Source: Beutenbergia cavernae DSM 12333
GTDB lineage: Bacteria > Actinomycetota > Actinomycetes > Actinomycetales > Beutenbergiaceae
Assembly: GCF_000023105.1 (NCBI RefSeq)
Contig: NC_012669.1
Location: 1,550,001 to 1,614,000, forward strand
Reading direction: 5' to 3'
Length of the DNA stretch: 64,000 bases
Of the stretch, positions 1 through 8,647 are shown piece by piece (positions within the stretch are counted from its first letter, which is position 1; every line of letters begins with the position of its first letter). Below the pieces are notes generated by a model. It did no database searches. It was not told the DNA's origin and saw nothing but the letters and a program-made list of their open reading frames with translations. The translations under genes were made by a program, and so were the position numbers.

Positions 1-257
1 GTCGGCATCGTGAAGCTGGCGCCGGGCAGGAGCACCGTCGCCTCGACCGGCGGGTCGGACTCGAGCACGACGGTGGCGTCGTCGTCGACGTCCAGACCGA
101 GGTCGGCGGGGGCGGGAGGGGTCGTGAGGTCGACCGTCTCGGGTACCGGATCGGGTGCCGGGTCACCCTCGATCGAGACGGAGCACGCAGCCGGCGTCAG
201 GATCGCGAGAATGCCCAGGGTGACGACGGCGGCGCGCACGCGGCTGCGGTTCCTCAC
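1..257 (-). CDS. Secreted or lipoprotein-like protein, N-terminal part only
   Basis: Reading leftward from a GTG at 257-255, an open frame runs to the window edge, so only the first 85 residues are visible. The N-terminus has basic residues (MRNRSR), a hydrophobic stretch and the end LTPAAC at residues 20-25. This looks like a lipoprotein signal, although Pro at -3 of the candidate lipidated Cys25 is a weak lipobox. After Cys25 comes a Pro/Asp/Glu/Thr-rich linker (PAPDPVPE and similar), typical of an exported protein tethered to the membrane. The functional domain lies outside the window, so no role can be given. The gene is divergent from the kinase at 450. The GTG start is chosen because the signal peptide begins right after it. 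Confidence 0.6.
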   Translation of the reverse strand, partial: MRNRSRVRAAVVTLGILAILTPAACSVSIEGDPAPDPVPETVDLTTPPAPADLGLDVDDDATVVLESDPPVEATVLLPGASFTMP

Positions 258-299
258 CGGGACATCCTGCCCGAGCCCGGCGGGGGGCGAGCTCGTCCC

Positions 300-343
300 T
301 CTGCGGCGAGCTCGCACTCTCCGGAGATCGAGCTCGCCGCAGA
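300..343. repeat. Perfect 15-bp inverted repeat between divergent genes
   Basis: TCTGCGGCGAGCTCG at 300-314 is exactly complementary to 329-343, with a 14-nt centre that itself contains CTCCGGAG. It sits in the 192-bp gap between two divergent genes. A terminator function is therefore unlikely, and an operator or a mobile-type palindrome is more plausible. No T-tract follows. Confidence 0.6.
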
Positions 344-449
344 CGTACGAACTCGCGGGGCGCCCGCGGTCGAGCCTGGGACCTCGAGCTGCCGGGCTGC
401 TGCAGATATCGCCTCGCGGAGCCGCGGCGCCGTCGGGCAGGCTGACCCG

Positions 450-1388
450 ATGTCCCGACGCCGCCCCACGTGGCCCGAGCTGCCCGAAGCGCTCCGCGAC
501 CTGATCGAGTCCGAGCTCGGCGTCGTCGTCGTCGATGCCCGCAGCCACGACGGCGGCTACAGCCCGGGGCTCGCGAGCACGCTCGTCACCGACGACGGCG
601 GGCGCACCTTCGTCAAGGCCGTCGCTGCGAGCGACAACGAGGTGGCGGCGACGCTGTACCGGCGGGAGGCCGAGGTCGCGGCGGTGCTGCCCGAGGACGT
701 GCCCGCCCCGCGGCTGCGCTGGAGCGCGGAGCACGACGACTGGGTCCTGGTGGCGTTCGACGCCGTCGACGGCCGCACGCCCGCGGTGCCCTGGCAGGCC
801 GGGGAGCTGGACGCCGTGCTCGACCTCGCGTCGCGGCTCGCCGAGGTGCCCGCGCCCGACGTGCCGCAGATCCCGGTGATGGCCGACGCCGAGGACGGCG
901 CGTTCACGAACTGGCGCCAGCTCGCGGACCGGCGCCCCGCCGGGCTCGCCACGTACGAGGAGTGGGTGGTGAAGAACGTCGACCGGCTCGCCGACGTCGA
1001 GTCGGGGTGGCGTGAGGCCGTTGCCGGGGACGTGCTCGTGCACGGCGACTTCCGGGGCGACAACGTGATCGTTCCGACCGACGGCCGGGGCGCCGTCGTC
1101 GTCGACTGGCCGTACGCGAGCCGCGGCGCGGCGTTCTGCGACGTCGTCGGCATGCTTCCCGCGCTCGCGACCGAGGGCGGGCCGCAGCCCGAGGAGATCG
1201 TGCGCACGCACCCGGTGGCGCGGGCGGCGGACCCGGACGCCGTGACGGCGTACGTCGCGGCGATCGTCGGGTACTTCACGCGGGCGTCGCTGGACCCGCC
1301 CCCGCAGGGCATCCCGCACGTGCGGGCGTTCCAGCGCGCGCAGGCGGAGGTCGGCGTGGTGTGGCTGCGGGAGCGGCTGCGGAGCTGA
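450..1388 (+). CDS. Aminoglycoside phosphotransferase (APH)-family kinase
   Basis: A 312-residue protein with the APH/choline-kinase fold signature. HGDFRGDN places the catalytic Asp at residue 200 (His198, Asn205), and VVDW supplies the metal-binding Asp219. The N-terminal lobe contains the VKAV lysine motif near residue 67. Members phosphorylate small molecules such as aminoglycosides, choline, homoserine, fructosamine or macrolides, and the substrate cannot be read from this sequence. The gene stands alone between a divergent and a convergent neighbour, so context gives no pathway. The ATG at 450 is the first start that keeps the N-terminal lobe intact. No strong ribosome-binding site is visible. 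Confidence 0.8.
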   Translation: MSRRRPTWPELPEALRDLIESELGVVVVDARSHDGGYSPGLASTLVTDDGGRTFVKAVAASDNEVAATLYRREAEVAAVLPEDVPAPRLRWSAEHDDWVLVAFDAVDGRTPAVPWQAGELDAVLDLASRLAEVPAPDVPQIPVMADAEDGAFTNWRQLADRRPAGLATYEEWVVKNVDRLADVESGWREAVAGDVLVHGDFRGDNVIVPTDGRGAVVVDWPYASRGAAFCDVVGMLPALATEGGPQPEEIVRTHPVARAADPDAVTAYVAAIVGYFTRASLDPPPQGIPHVRAFQRAQAEVGVVWLRERLRS

Positions 1389-1403
1389 CGGGCCGGCTGA
1401 ACC

Positions 1404-1467
1404 CCTCGAGTGCGTGACCTCTCCCGCGACACGCGCGGGCGCGGCAGGAGAGATCACGCACTCGGGG
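1404..1467. terminator. Long imperfect hairpin, candidate bidirectional terminator
   Basis: GAGTGCGTGACCTCTCCCGC at 1408-1427 pairs with 1444-1463 over 20 positions with two C-A mismatches. Outward pairing extends the stem to about 1404 and 1467. It lies exactly between the convergent ends of the kinase (1388) and the acyltransferase (1472). There is no T-tract, so termination is inferred from position and stem strength. Confidence 0.55.
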
Positions 1468-1471
1468 AGGG

Positions 1472-2710
1472 TCAGGCCCGGCGGTTCTCGACGAGCGCGG
1501 CGCGAGGGCCCCGTTCAGGACGTGCGCCGCGGCTGCCCTCGAACCGCCCGAACACCGCGACGAGCCCGCCGAGCACGAGAGCGAACGCCCCAAACCAGCC
1601 CGGCCTGCTGAGCCACCACTCGAGGCTCCACGAGCTGGGGAGCTGGGACCCGGCGCCCACGAGCACGACGCCCACCACGACGAACATCGCCGTGAGGTGC
1701 CACAGGTAGAGGGTCATCGACCGCGCGCCGACCCACGCGAGCGCGGCGGCCCCGCGTCCCGCCGCCGTCCACGCCAGGAGCCGTTCGCGCAGCAGGAGCA
1801 CGGCGCACACCTGGGCGAGCGCGAGCGCGACCACCGGCGCCGTCGGCGGGCCGAGGTTCGAGATCGCGTCTCCCGGCATGCCGATCATGCTCGGCGGGTA
1901 CGGGCCGAGCGACACGAGGGCGACGAGACCGGCCAGACCGGCGCCGAGACCCGCCCAGAGGACGCCGCGCCGCACGCTCGCACCCGTGCGTCGGGCCAGC
2001 GCGTACGCGATCCCGAGCACGTACGGCACCGCCCACACGGCCACGAGGTTCGCCCAGGCGAGGCGGTCGGCGCCGGCGGCGAACCGCAGGAGGTCGACGG
2101 CGAGCGGCAGCGCGATCACACCGGCGACGAAGGCGCGCCCCCACCGGCGGTACGCCGCCAGGAGCGCGGGGGCGAGCGCGAACAGCATGACGTCGACGGC
2201 GAGGAACCACAGCAGCTGAGGCGCGATCCGCGCGGCCTGCGCGACGGCGTCGTCCGGCACCCCCAGCACCGGCAGGAGCAGCGCCGCCGCGACCCACGTC
2301 CCGACGAAGGCGAGCACCGGCACAGCGAGCGCGCGCACCCGGCCGGCCACCACCCGCGGCCATGCCCGGGCCAGCCCGCCCGCCGGGTGCCGCGCCGCCC
2401 GGAAGGCCGCTGAGGCGCCGGCCGCGAAGAACAGCAGCGGGAGCACCTGCAGCACCCAGGTGAGCACCCACGCGGCGCCGTGCCCGAGGGCGTTGCCGAT
2501 GCGCAGGTCCATCCCGTCCCAGGTCGCCTCTGGCATGAGCCAGTGGACGGTGAGCACGGAGAGCGTGCCGAACGTGCGGACGGCGTCGACGAACCGGTCG
2601 CGGGTGCGGGTGGTCGCGGCCGGGGCGGGGGACGCGAGCGCGGTACGCGGCCGCTCGAGCACCGCCGGTGGGCGCAGGGAGGTGACGGGTGGGGCGTCGA
2701 CGACGGCCAC
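1472..2710 (-). CDS. Acyltransferase-3 family integral membrane protein
   Basis: A 412-residue protein. A roughly 40-residue Ala/Pro-rich cytoplasmic tail is followed by RDRFVDAVRTFGTLSVLTVHW, which matches the start of the acyltransferase-3 (OafA/NodX-like) fold. About ten hydrophobic segments follow, including the LYLWHLTAM helix near residue 340. Family members O-acylate surface sugars, lipids or small molecules at the membrane. In AT3 proteins a conserved His in the first helix is catalytic, and His56 of VHW may correspond. The start is GTG, with GAGGAG about 8 nt upstream on the minus strand. The upstream region holds a GGGGGATGTCCCCC palindrome that also occurs upstream of the neighbouring histidine kinase, so control by that two-component system is plausible. 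Confidence 0.8.
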   Translation of the reverse strand: MAVVDAPPVTSLRPPAVLERPRTALASPAPAATTRTRDRFVDAVRTFGTLSVLTVHWLMPEATWDGMDLRIGNALGHGAAWVLTWVLQVLPLLFFAAGASAAFRAARHPAGGLARAWPRVVAGRVRALAVPVLAFVGTWVAAALLLPVLGVPDDAVAQAARIAPQLLWFLAVDVMLFALAPALLAAYRRWGRAFVAGVIALPLAVDLLRFAAGADRLAWANLVAVWAVPYVLGIAYALARRTGASVRRGVLWAGLGAGLAGLVALVSLGPYPPSMIGMPGDAISNLGPPTAPVVALALAQVCAVLLLRERLLAWTAAGRGAAALAWVGARSMTLYLWHLTAMFVVVGVVLVGAGSQLPSSWSLEWWLSRPGWFGAFALVLGGLVAVFGRFEGSRGARPERGPRAALVENRRA

Positions 2711-2846
2711 GGGAACGCTCCTCGAGGCTGGGGGACAGGTACCCCTCGAGCCTTCCGATCGGCGCCGTGACGCGGCATGGGAGACGCCCCCGACCCGTCC
2801 CGGATCTTCCCCCGAGCCCTCCCCGGTGCGTCCCGACCTCCGGTGC

Positions 2847-2860
2847 GGGGGATGTCCCCC
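2847..2860. promoter_or_regulatory. GGGGGATGTCCCCC palindrome, candidate response-regulator site
   Basis: GGGGGA-TG-TCCCCC lies 137-150 bp upstream of the acyltransferase start on the minus strand and just beyond the response-regulator stop. The same core recurs at 5068-5080 in front of the histidine-kinase gene. Function is inferred from the recurrence only. Confidence 0.45.
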
Positions 2861-2866
2861 TTCTGC

Positions 2867-3526
2867 TCAGCCGCGCAGGTAGCGCAGCACCGCGAGCACG
2901 CGCCGGTGGTCGGCGGCGTCCGGGGGCAGGTCGAGCTTGTCGAAGATCGCCGTCACGTTCTTCTCCACGGCGCCGTAGGAGAGGAAGAGCTGCTCGGCGA
3001 TGGCGCCGTTGGAGCGGCCCTCGGCCATGAGGGCGAGGACCTCGCGCTCGCGGGGGGTGAGCCGGTCGAGGCCGTCGCCGCGCCGCGAGCCCATGAGCTG
3101 GGTGACGACCTCGGGGTCGAGCACGGTCTGGCCGTCGGCGATGCGGGTCAGCGCGTCGATGAAGTCGCTGACGTCGGCCACGCGGTCCTTGAGCAGGTAC
3201 CCGGCGCCGCGCGCGTTGCCGCTGAACAGCTCAGTCGCGTAGCGCGTCTCGACGTACTGCGAGAACAGCAGCACGCCGACGTCGGGGTACCGCTCCCGCA
3301 GCATAAGCGCGGCGCGCAGGCCCTCGTCGGTGAACGTGGGCGGCATGCGGATGTCGACGACGGCGACGTCCGGTTGCTCGGGCGGCGTCGCCTCGTGGAG
3401 ACGGGCCACCTCGGCGACGAGCGCGTCGCCGTCACCGACGGCGACGACGTCATGGCCCCGCCGCGCCAGGAGCGCGACGAGGCCGTCCCGCAGGATCGCG
3501 GAGTCCTCGGCGATGACCACCCTCAT
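2867..3526 (-). CDS. LuxR/NarL-type response regulator
   Basis: A 219-residue two-domain regulator. Receiver domain: acidic pair E7/D8, phospho-acceptor D58 in VVDIRMP, switch Ser89 in LLFSQ, and Lys113 in LLKDR. The C-terminal LuxR helix-turn-helix is at about 153-215, with LTPREREVLALMAEGRSN and NVTAIFDKL. It follows the histidine kinase at 4967 by 10 nt and should be its partner, binding DNA as a dimer when phosphorylated. Candidate targets are the kinase operon itself and the acyltransferase gene downstream, since a shared palindrome lies upstream of both. The signal is unknown. Confidence 0.92.
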   Translation of the reverse strand: MRVVIAEDSAILRDGLVALLARRGHDVVAVGDGDALVAEVARLHEATPPEQPDVAVVDIRMPPTFTDEGLRAALMLRERYPDVGVLLFSQYVETRYATELFSGNARGAGYLLKDRVADVSDFIDALTRIADGQTVLDPEVVTQLMGSRRGDGLDRLTPREREVLALMAEGRSNGAIAEQLFLSYGAVEKNVTAIFDKLDLPPDAADHRRVLAVLRYLRG

Positions 3527-3536
3527 GCGAGGCCCG

Positions 3537-4967
3537 TCATGCGGAGACGCTCATCGGCAGCAGCACGGTCACCACCGTAGGCCCGCCGGCCGGGCTGACG
3601 ACGTCGAAGGTCCCGTCCACGGCGCGCACCCGCTCCGCGAGGCCCGCGAGGCCGGACCGGTGCCCCTTCGCGTCCGGTTGCGTGATCGCGGCGCCCCCGC
3701 GGCCGTCGTCACGCACCCGCAGCCGCAAGGAGGTGCCCTGCTGCTCCACGAGCACGTACACGCCGCTGGCGCCGGCGTGCTTGACGGCGTTGGTCACGAG
3801 CTCGGCGACGCAGAAGTACGCGATCGTCTCGACGGCCGGCGCGGGCTTCGCGCTCGCGTCGACGTCGACGGTGACCGGCAGCGGGGAGCGGGCGGCGAGC
3901 GTCTCGAGCGCGACCGCGAGGCCGGCGTCGAGCGCGGGCGGGTGGATGCCGCGGGCCAGCTCGCGCAGCTCCGCGATCGCCTCCTTGGTGGAGGCGTGCG
4001 CGTTCGAGACCAGGTCGACGAGCTCCGGGTCGGTCTGGGTCGTCGTCAGCTGCTCCTTCGCCTCGCCGAGCTGCATCGCGACGGCGACCAGGCGCGCCTG
4101 GGTGCCGTCGTGCAGGTCCCGCTCGATGCGGCGCAGGCGGGCGTCGGCGTCGTCAGCCATCGAGCCGCGGGCGTGCTCGAGGTCACGCACCCGCAGGCTC
4201 GTGAGCGTCGGGCCGAGCAGGGCCACGACGAGCAGCCGGAACAGCTGGGCGAAGGCCCGCTGCACCTGCGGCCACAGCAGCAGGAAGAGCACGCCGACGA
4301 GCACGAGGCCGGCCTGACGGATCGGTGTGTCGATGAAGAAGTCGAGGCCGAACGAGGCGCCTCGGTGCCAGGTGCCGTCGCCGGCCTGCTGGAGCGGCAG
4401 CCAGCGGGACCAGATCCAGTGCGTCATCGCGCCGAGCCCGGTCGCGAGGAACGTCCACGACAGCACGAAGCCCGCGATCGCGAGCGGGAACGTCACGATC
4501 AGGAACAGGACCGCTCGCCACCCCGGCCCGTCGAACAGCATCGACCGCAGCCGGCGCCAGAACCCGGTGGCGAGCCTCCGCTCGACCGGGGCCACGACGT
4601 CGATCCCGAGCATGCTCGAGGCCATCGACCGGTACGTCGCTCCCCATCCCCGCGCCCCGATCACGAGGCCGCCGGCCACGAACAGGCCGACGACCGTCAC
4701 CAGCAGCCCGGCGAGCACCGACACGGTGAACAGGGCGTAGGCGAGCGCGAACGGGGCGAGCAGCAAAGCGAGGTTGAGGAAGCCGAACTCGCTCCAGGCG
4801 CGGCGCGTGAACGGCCCTCGCAGGAACGGCAGCTCTTCGCGGCGGTCGACGAACCGGGGGTCGAGGCGGATCGCCGGCGTGGGCGGGATCGTCGTTGTCT
4901 CGGCGGCCGACGCCGCATCGGGGGTTCCCGGCCGCGGGAGCGGCTCGGTGGGGGTCACGGTGGACAT
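3537..4967 (-). CDS. Membrane sensor histidine kinase, HPK7/NarX-DesK type
   Basis: A 476-residue kinase. The N-terminal half (about residues 40-260) has four or more hydrophobic segments forming a membrane sensor domain. The dimerisation and phospho-acceptor region reads RIERDLHDGTQARLV with His286. The ATP-binding domain has ELVTNAVKHA (N box), VRDDGRGG (G1) and SGLAGLAERV (G2). This short kinase class normally pairs with LuxR-type regulators, as here. The ATG at 4967 is preceded on the minus strand by AGGAGA. A GGGGATGTCCCC palindrome about 100 bp upstream suggests autoregulation. The stimulus is not evident; related kinases often sense membrane or envelope state. Confidence 0.92.
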   Translation of the reverse strand: MSTVTPTEPLPRPGTPDAASAAETTTIPPTPAIRLDPRFVDRREELPFLRGPFTRRAWSEFGFLNLALLLAPFALAYALFTVSVLAGLLVTVVGLFVAGGLVIGARGWGATYRSMASSMLGIDVVAPVERRLATGFWRRLRSMLFDGPGWRAVLFLIVTFPLAIAGFVLSWTFLATGLGAMTHWIWSRWLPLQQAGDGTWHRGASFGLDFFIDTPIRQAGLVLVGVLFLLLWPQVQRAFAQLFRLLVVALLGPTLTSLRVRDLEHARGSMADDADARLRRIERDLHDGTQARLVAVAMQLGEAKEQLTTTQTDPELVDLVSNAHASTKEAIAELRELARGIHPPALDAGLAVALETLAARSPLPVTVDVDASAKPAPAVETIAYFCVAELVTNAVKHAGASGVYVLVEQQGTSLRLRVRDDGRGGAAITQPDAKGHRSGLAGLAERVRAVDGTFDVVSPAGGPTVVTVLLPMSVSA

Positions 4968-5067
4968 GGTGGCAGGTCTCCTTCACAGGGGCATGGCCCG
5001 ACTACTGCTCACCGAGTCTCGACGCCGACGGCGTCCGGCGGCAGGGAGCGCTCCGCCGCCTTCGTAC

Positions 5068-5080
5068 GGGGGATGTCCCC
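5068..5080. promoter_or_regulatory. GGGGGATGTCCCC palindrome between kinase and cysteine desulfurase genes
   Basis: This is the second copy of the palindrome seen at 2847. It lies 101 bp upstream of the histidine kinase (minus strand) and 25 bp upstream of the cysteine desulfurase start, close to that gene's -10 box (TAGACT, 5092-5097). Control of the kinase is favoured because the other copy lies in the same cluster. Confidence 0.45.
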
Positions 5081-5091
5081 ACCAGCGCTCG

Positions 5092-5106
5092 TAGACTCGA
5101 ACGCCA
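5092..5106 (+). promoter_or_regulatory. -10 box immediately before the cysteine desulfurase start
   Basis: TAGACT at 5092-5097 is followed after 8 nt by the ATG at 5106, and no ribosome-binding site fits between them. This is the layout expected for a leaderless transcript. Confidence 0.5.
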
Positions 5107-6329
5107 TGAGGCCGCAGACCTACCTGGACCACGCGGCGACGACGCCGGTGCTCCCGGAGGCGATCGCGGCGTTCGCCGAGGAGGCGGCGCGGCTCGGCAA
5201 CCCGTCGTCGACGCACGGGCACGGCCGGGCGGCCCGGGCGAGCCTCGAGACATCGCGCGAGCGCATCGCCGCGGCGCTGGACGCCGACCCGGCCGAGGTC
5301 CTCTTCACGGCGGGGGGCTCCGAGGCGGACACCCTCGCCGTCACGGGTGCCTACCTGGCGCGCGCGGAGGCGAACCGCACACGCGTGGCGATCTCCGCCG
5401 TCGAGCACGCGGCGGTGATCGAGGCGGCGCACGACCTCGCCCGGCGGCACGGGGCCGCCGTCGTGAAGCTGCCGGTGGACGGCGCGGGGGTGCTCCGCCT
5501 CGACGCCCTCGGCGCGGAGCTCGACGCGCACGCCGACGCGCTCGCGCTCGTGTCGGTGATGTGGGCGAACAACGAGGTCGGCGCCCTGCAGCCGGTCGAC
5601 GGCGTCGTGGCGGCCGTGCGGGCGGCGTGCGGTGGCGCCGTCGCCGTCCACTCCGACGCCGTCCAGGCCGTCGGGCACGTCCCCGTGACGTTCGTGGGCT
5701 CCGGGCTCGACGCGCTCACCCTGTCCGGCCACAAGCTCGGCGCCCCGGCGGGCATCGGGGCGCTCCTCGCCCGGCGCTCACTGGCGTTGGCGCCGGTGAT
5801 CGCCGGCGGCGGTCAGGAGCGCGGTGTGCGCTCGGGCACCGTCCCGGTGGCGCTCGCGGCCGCGCTCGCCGTCGCCGTCGAGACGGCCGTGCGCGACGTC
5901 GACGGCGAGCGCCGGCGGCTCGGCGCGCTGCGGGACCGGCTCGCGGCCGGCGCGCTGGCTGCCGTGCTCGACGCGCGCCTCGACGGACCGGACGGCGACG
6001 CCCGCCTTCCCGGGCACGTCCACCTGACGATCCCCGGCGTCGACGTCGACGCGCTGCTCTTCGGGCTCGACTCGGCCGGCGTCTCGGCGTCCGCGGGATC
6101 GGCGTGCCACGCGGGGGTGACCCAGGCCTCGCACGTGATGCTCGCGATGGGGGCGTCGCCGGCGGACGCCCGGAGCGTGCTGCGACTGACGCTGGGGCGG
6201 ACGTCGACGGATGCCGACGTCGACGCGGTGCTCGCAGTGCTCCCGGGGGCCGCCGAGCGTGCCCGCGCCGCGGGACTCGTGGCGGCCCGCGCCCGCGGCC
6301 CGGCTCCTACGCCTCGCCGGAGCGGGTGA
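5106..6329 (+). CDS. iscS: Cysteine desulfurase (IscS/NifS family)
   Basis: A 407-residue PLP enzyme that removes sulfur from L-cysteine as an enzyme-bound persulfide. Seen: the N-terminal YLDHAATTP motif, VEHAAV, the PLP-binding lysine Lys210 in LSGHK, and the active-site cysteine Cys334 in the flexible loop SAGSACHAG. It lies upstream of mnmA, and the usual role of such a neighbour is to supply sulfur for tRNA 2-thiouridine synthesis. Fe-S assembly is also possible, and no scaffold gene is near. The open frame extends far upstream as a codon-bias artefact antisense to the kinase. The ATG at 5106 is chosen because the family N-terminus starts there and a -10 box sits 8 nt before it. The 3' end overlaps the convergent epimerase gene by 23 nt. 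Confidence 0.92.
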   Translation: MRPQTYLDHAATTPVLPEAIAAFAEEAARLGNPSSTHGHGRAARASLETSRERIAAALDADPAEVLFTAGGSEADTLAVTGAYLARAEANRTRVAISAVEHAAVIEAAHDLARRHGAAVVKLPVDGAGVLRLDALGAELDAHADALALVSVMWANNEVGALQPVDGVVAAVRAACGGAVAVHSDAVQAVGHVPVTFVGSGLDALTLSGHKLGAPAGIGALLARRSLALAPVIAGGGQERGVRSGTVPVALAAALAVAVETAVRDVDGERRRLGALRDRLAAGALAAVLDARLDGPDGDARLPGHVHLTIPGVDVDALLFGLDSAGVSASAGSACHAGVTQASHVMLAMGASPADARSVLRLTLGRTSTDADVDAVLAVLPGAAERARAAGLVAARARGPAPTPRRSG

Positions 6330-7377
6330 GCGGCGGCGTCCAGCCCTCCCGCCGGACGGCGATCCCCGCCGCCGCCTCGCGCAGCACGTCGGCGCCGCTG
6401 CGGACGGCGCGCCATGCGAGCCGCTGCTGCGCGCGCTGGGAGTCCAGGACCGGAGTGTGCGCGAGCGTGTCGAGCCAGTCCGGCGCCGCGGGCACGAGCC
6501 GCGCGTGCCACGCGAGCGTGTGGCCCACCCGGGCGACCTCGAGCGGGAGCTCGACGAGCCGCTCGGCCCCGAGGGCGTCGGCGACGTCCGCGCCGCGGAG
6601 CACCTGCGGTGCGGCGACGTTGAACGGGCCCGGCATGCGGCGCTCGACGGCGGCGAGGTAGGCGGCGGCGACGTCGTCGGCGTGCACCACCTGGATCCGG
6701 AGGCCCTCCGGCCACACGAGCGCCGGGAGGTGCCCGTCCCGGAGGCCGAAGCGGGGGACGCCGAAGCCGAGGAACGCGCGGACGAACGCCGCTCCCACCG
6801 ACTCCTGCAGCGTGATCGCCGGGCGCAGGCTCGTGACTGTCGTGTCGTGGTGCCGGGCGGCGAACGCTTCGAGCATGTTCTCGACGGCCACCTTGTCGGC
6901 GCTGACGGCGCTCCCCGGAATGCCGGTGACCGGCCACGACTCGTCGCGCGGGGCGTCGTCGTCCGCCGGCGCGTACGCCGCGTGGGACGAGGCGACGACG
7001 ACGTGGGGGACGCCGCTCCGCGCCGCCGCACCGAGCACGGCCGCGGTGCCGCGCCGGTTCGTCCGGCGCAGCGTCGCGGCGTCGTGGCTCGGCTGGTGCG
7101 CCCAGGCGAGGTGGACGACGGCGTCCGCGCCGCGCAGCAGGGCGACGAGACGCTCACCCTCCGGAGAGCCGGGAGCCGCCGCGGCGACGTCGAGCCGGTG
7201 GTGCTGCACGACGGCGGAGCGCGGGGTGCCCGCGCCAGGCGCGCCGCCGCGGGAGGCGAGGCGGCCGGGACCGCGCCGGGAGACGACGTCGAGCTGTGTG
7301 ACGGGACCCGGCGAGCGCACCGCCCGCAGCAGCGCTGTCCCGACGTTCCCCGTTCCCCCCACGACGACGATCCTCAT
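6307..7377 (-). CDS. NAD-dependent epimerase/dehydratase family protein
   Basis: A 356-residue extended short-chain dehydrogenase. It starts with the Rossmann motif VVVGGTGNVG at residues 3-12. HLAWAHQ near residue 90 and SSHAAY near 131 follow the family pattern. The usual YxxxK catalytic pair is not present in standard form: the region reads SADKVAVENML, with Lys but no Tyr four residues before it. An atypical or non-epimerase activity is therefore likely. Actinobacterial relatives are often annotated only as sugar-nucleotide epimerase-like. The start at 7377 is chosen so that the Rossmann strand begins at residue 2. The 3' end overlaps the cysteine desulfurase gene. Substrate unknown. Confidence 0.78.
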   Translation of the reverse strand: MRIVVVGGTGNVGTALLRAVRSPGPVTQLDVVSRRGPGRLASRGGAPGAGTPRSAVVQHHRLDVAAAAPGSPEGERLVALLRGADAVVHLAWAHQPSHDAATLRRTNRRGTAAVLGAAARSGVPHVVVASSHAAYAPADDDAPRDESWPVTGIPGSAVSADKVAVENMLEAFAARHHDTTVTSLRPAITLQESVGAAFVRAFLGFGVPRFGLRDGHLPALVWPEGLRIQVVHADDVAAAYLAAVERRMPGPFNVAAPQVLRGADVADALGAERLVELPLEVARVGHTLAWHARLVPAAPDWLDTLAHTPVLDSQRAQQRLAWRAVRSGADVLREAAAGIAVRREGWTPPLTRSGEA

Positions 7378-7504
7378 CCCCACAGCGTCCCAGGCCGCGC
7401 CGGGGGCCGCAGTCGCAGCCGGCTCGTACACTCGGTGATGTTCCTGACACGGCGGGCGGCCCGCCGTCGTCCATGGCCGACCACCCACCCGAAGGGCGAG
7501 AAGG

Positions 7505-8647
7505 ATGCGCGTGCTCGCGGCTCTCTCCGGCGGCGTCGACTCCGCCGTCGCCGCCGCGCGCGCCGTCGACGCCGGCCACGACGTCGTCGGCGTCCACATG
7601 GCCCTCTCGCGCACCCGCGCGCAGCACCGCACCGGCTCGCGCGGCTGCTGCTCGATCGAGGACGCCTCGGACGCCCGGCGCGCCGCCGACGTGCTCGGCA
7701 TCCCGTTCTACGTCTGGGACCTCTCGGAGGAGTTCACGGACACGGTCGTCGCGGACTTCCTCAGCGAGTACGCGGCCGGCCGCACCCCGAACCCGTGCGT
7801 GCGCTGCAACGAGCACATCAAGTTCTCCGCGCTGCTGGACCGAGGGCTGGCACTGGGGTTCGACGCCGTCGCCACCGGGCACTACGCGCGGATCGAGCGG
7901 GGTGCGGCGGGCGTGCCCGAGCTGCACCGCGCTGCCGACGCCGCGAAGGATCAGTCGTACGTGCTCGCCGTGATGGGGCCGGAGCGGCTGGCGCGCTCGC
8001 TGTTCCCGCTCGGCGAGGTGCCCACGAAGGACGCCGTCCGGGCCGAGGCCGCCGCGCGCGGGCTGTCGGTCAGCGCGAAGCCGGACTCCTACGACATCTG
8101 CTTCGTCGCCGACGGCGACACGCAGGGCTTCCTGCGCTCTCACCTGGGCTCCCAGCCCGGCCCGGTCCTCGACACCGACGGCCGCGAGGTCGGCGCCCAC
8201 GACGGCGCCTACGCGTTCACCGTCGGCCAGCGGAAGGGGCTGCGGCTGCCGCGGCCCGCCGCCGACGGCCGCCCGCGCTACGTGGTCGACGTCCGGACCG
8301 CCAGCAACACCGTCGTCGTCGGCCCCGCGGAGCTGCTCAGCGTCCGCGACGTGCTGGGGGAGCGGCCCGTGTGGCTCGCCGAGGAGCCGCACGAGTGGAC
8401 GGACGCGACGGTGCAGGTGCGCGCGCACGGGGCGGCCCTGCCGGCCCGGATCCGGACGGTGACCGACGACGACGGCGCCTCGCACCTGGCGGCCCGTCTC
8501 GCCGAGCCGTTGCGCGGGCTCGCCGCCGGTCAGTCGGTGGTGGCGTACGACGGCACGCGCGTGCTCGGGCAGGCGACAGTCGCTGCCACCGGGCGCGACG
8601 CCGTCGCCGCGGCACCGGCCCTCGCCGGCGTCGGCAGCACCGCGTGA
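7505..8647 (+). CDS. mnmA: tRNA-specific 2-thiouridylase MnmA
   Basis: A 380-residue enzyme that thiolates U34 of Lys, Glu and Gln tRNAs, using ATP and persulfide sulfur. Seen: the PP-loop [12 protein letters not shown] at residues 7-18, the catalytic Cys98 in NPCVRCN, GHYAR, and the second catalytic Cys199 in [10 protein letters not shown]. The C-terminal beta-barrel domain follows. The sulfur donor is likely the cysteine desulfurase at 5106. A GAGAAGG ribosome-binding site lies just before the ATG. The stop overlaps the GTG of the next gene by 3 nt (8645-8647), so the two are probably co-translated. Confidence 0.95.
   Translation: MRVLAALSGGVDSAVAAARAVDAGHDVVGVHMALSRTRAQHRTGSRGCCSIEDASDARRAADVLGIPFYVWDLSEEFTDTVVADFLSEYAAGRTPNPCVRCNEHIKFSALLDRGLALGFDAVATGHYARIERGAAGVPELHRAADAAKDQSYVLAVMGPERLARSLFPLGEVPTKDAVRAEAAARGLSVSAKPDSYDICFVADGDTQGFLRSHLGSQPGPVLDTDGREVGAHDGAYAFTVGQRKGLRLPRPAADGRPRYVVDVRTASNTVVVGPAELLSVRDVLGERPVWLAEEPHEWTDATVQVRAHGAALPARIRTVTDDDGASHLAARLAEPLRGLAAGQSVVAYDGTRVLGQATVAATGRDAVAAAPALAGVGSTA

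Noticed and set aside
3330-5105. Upstream extension of the cysteine desulfurase frame over 1.7 kb.
   Set aside because: It is antisense to the histidine kinase, is Arg/Gly/His-rich with no domain, and the family N-terminus starts at 5106. It results from strong third-position GC bias.
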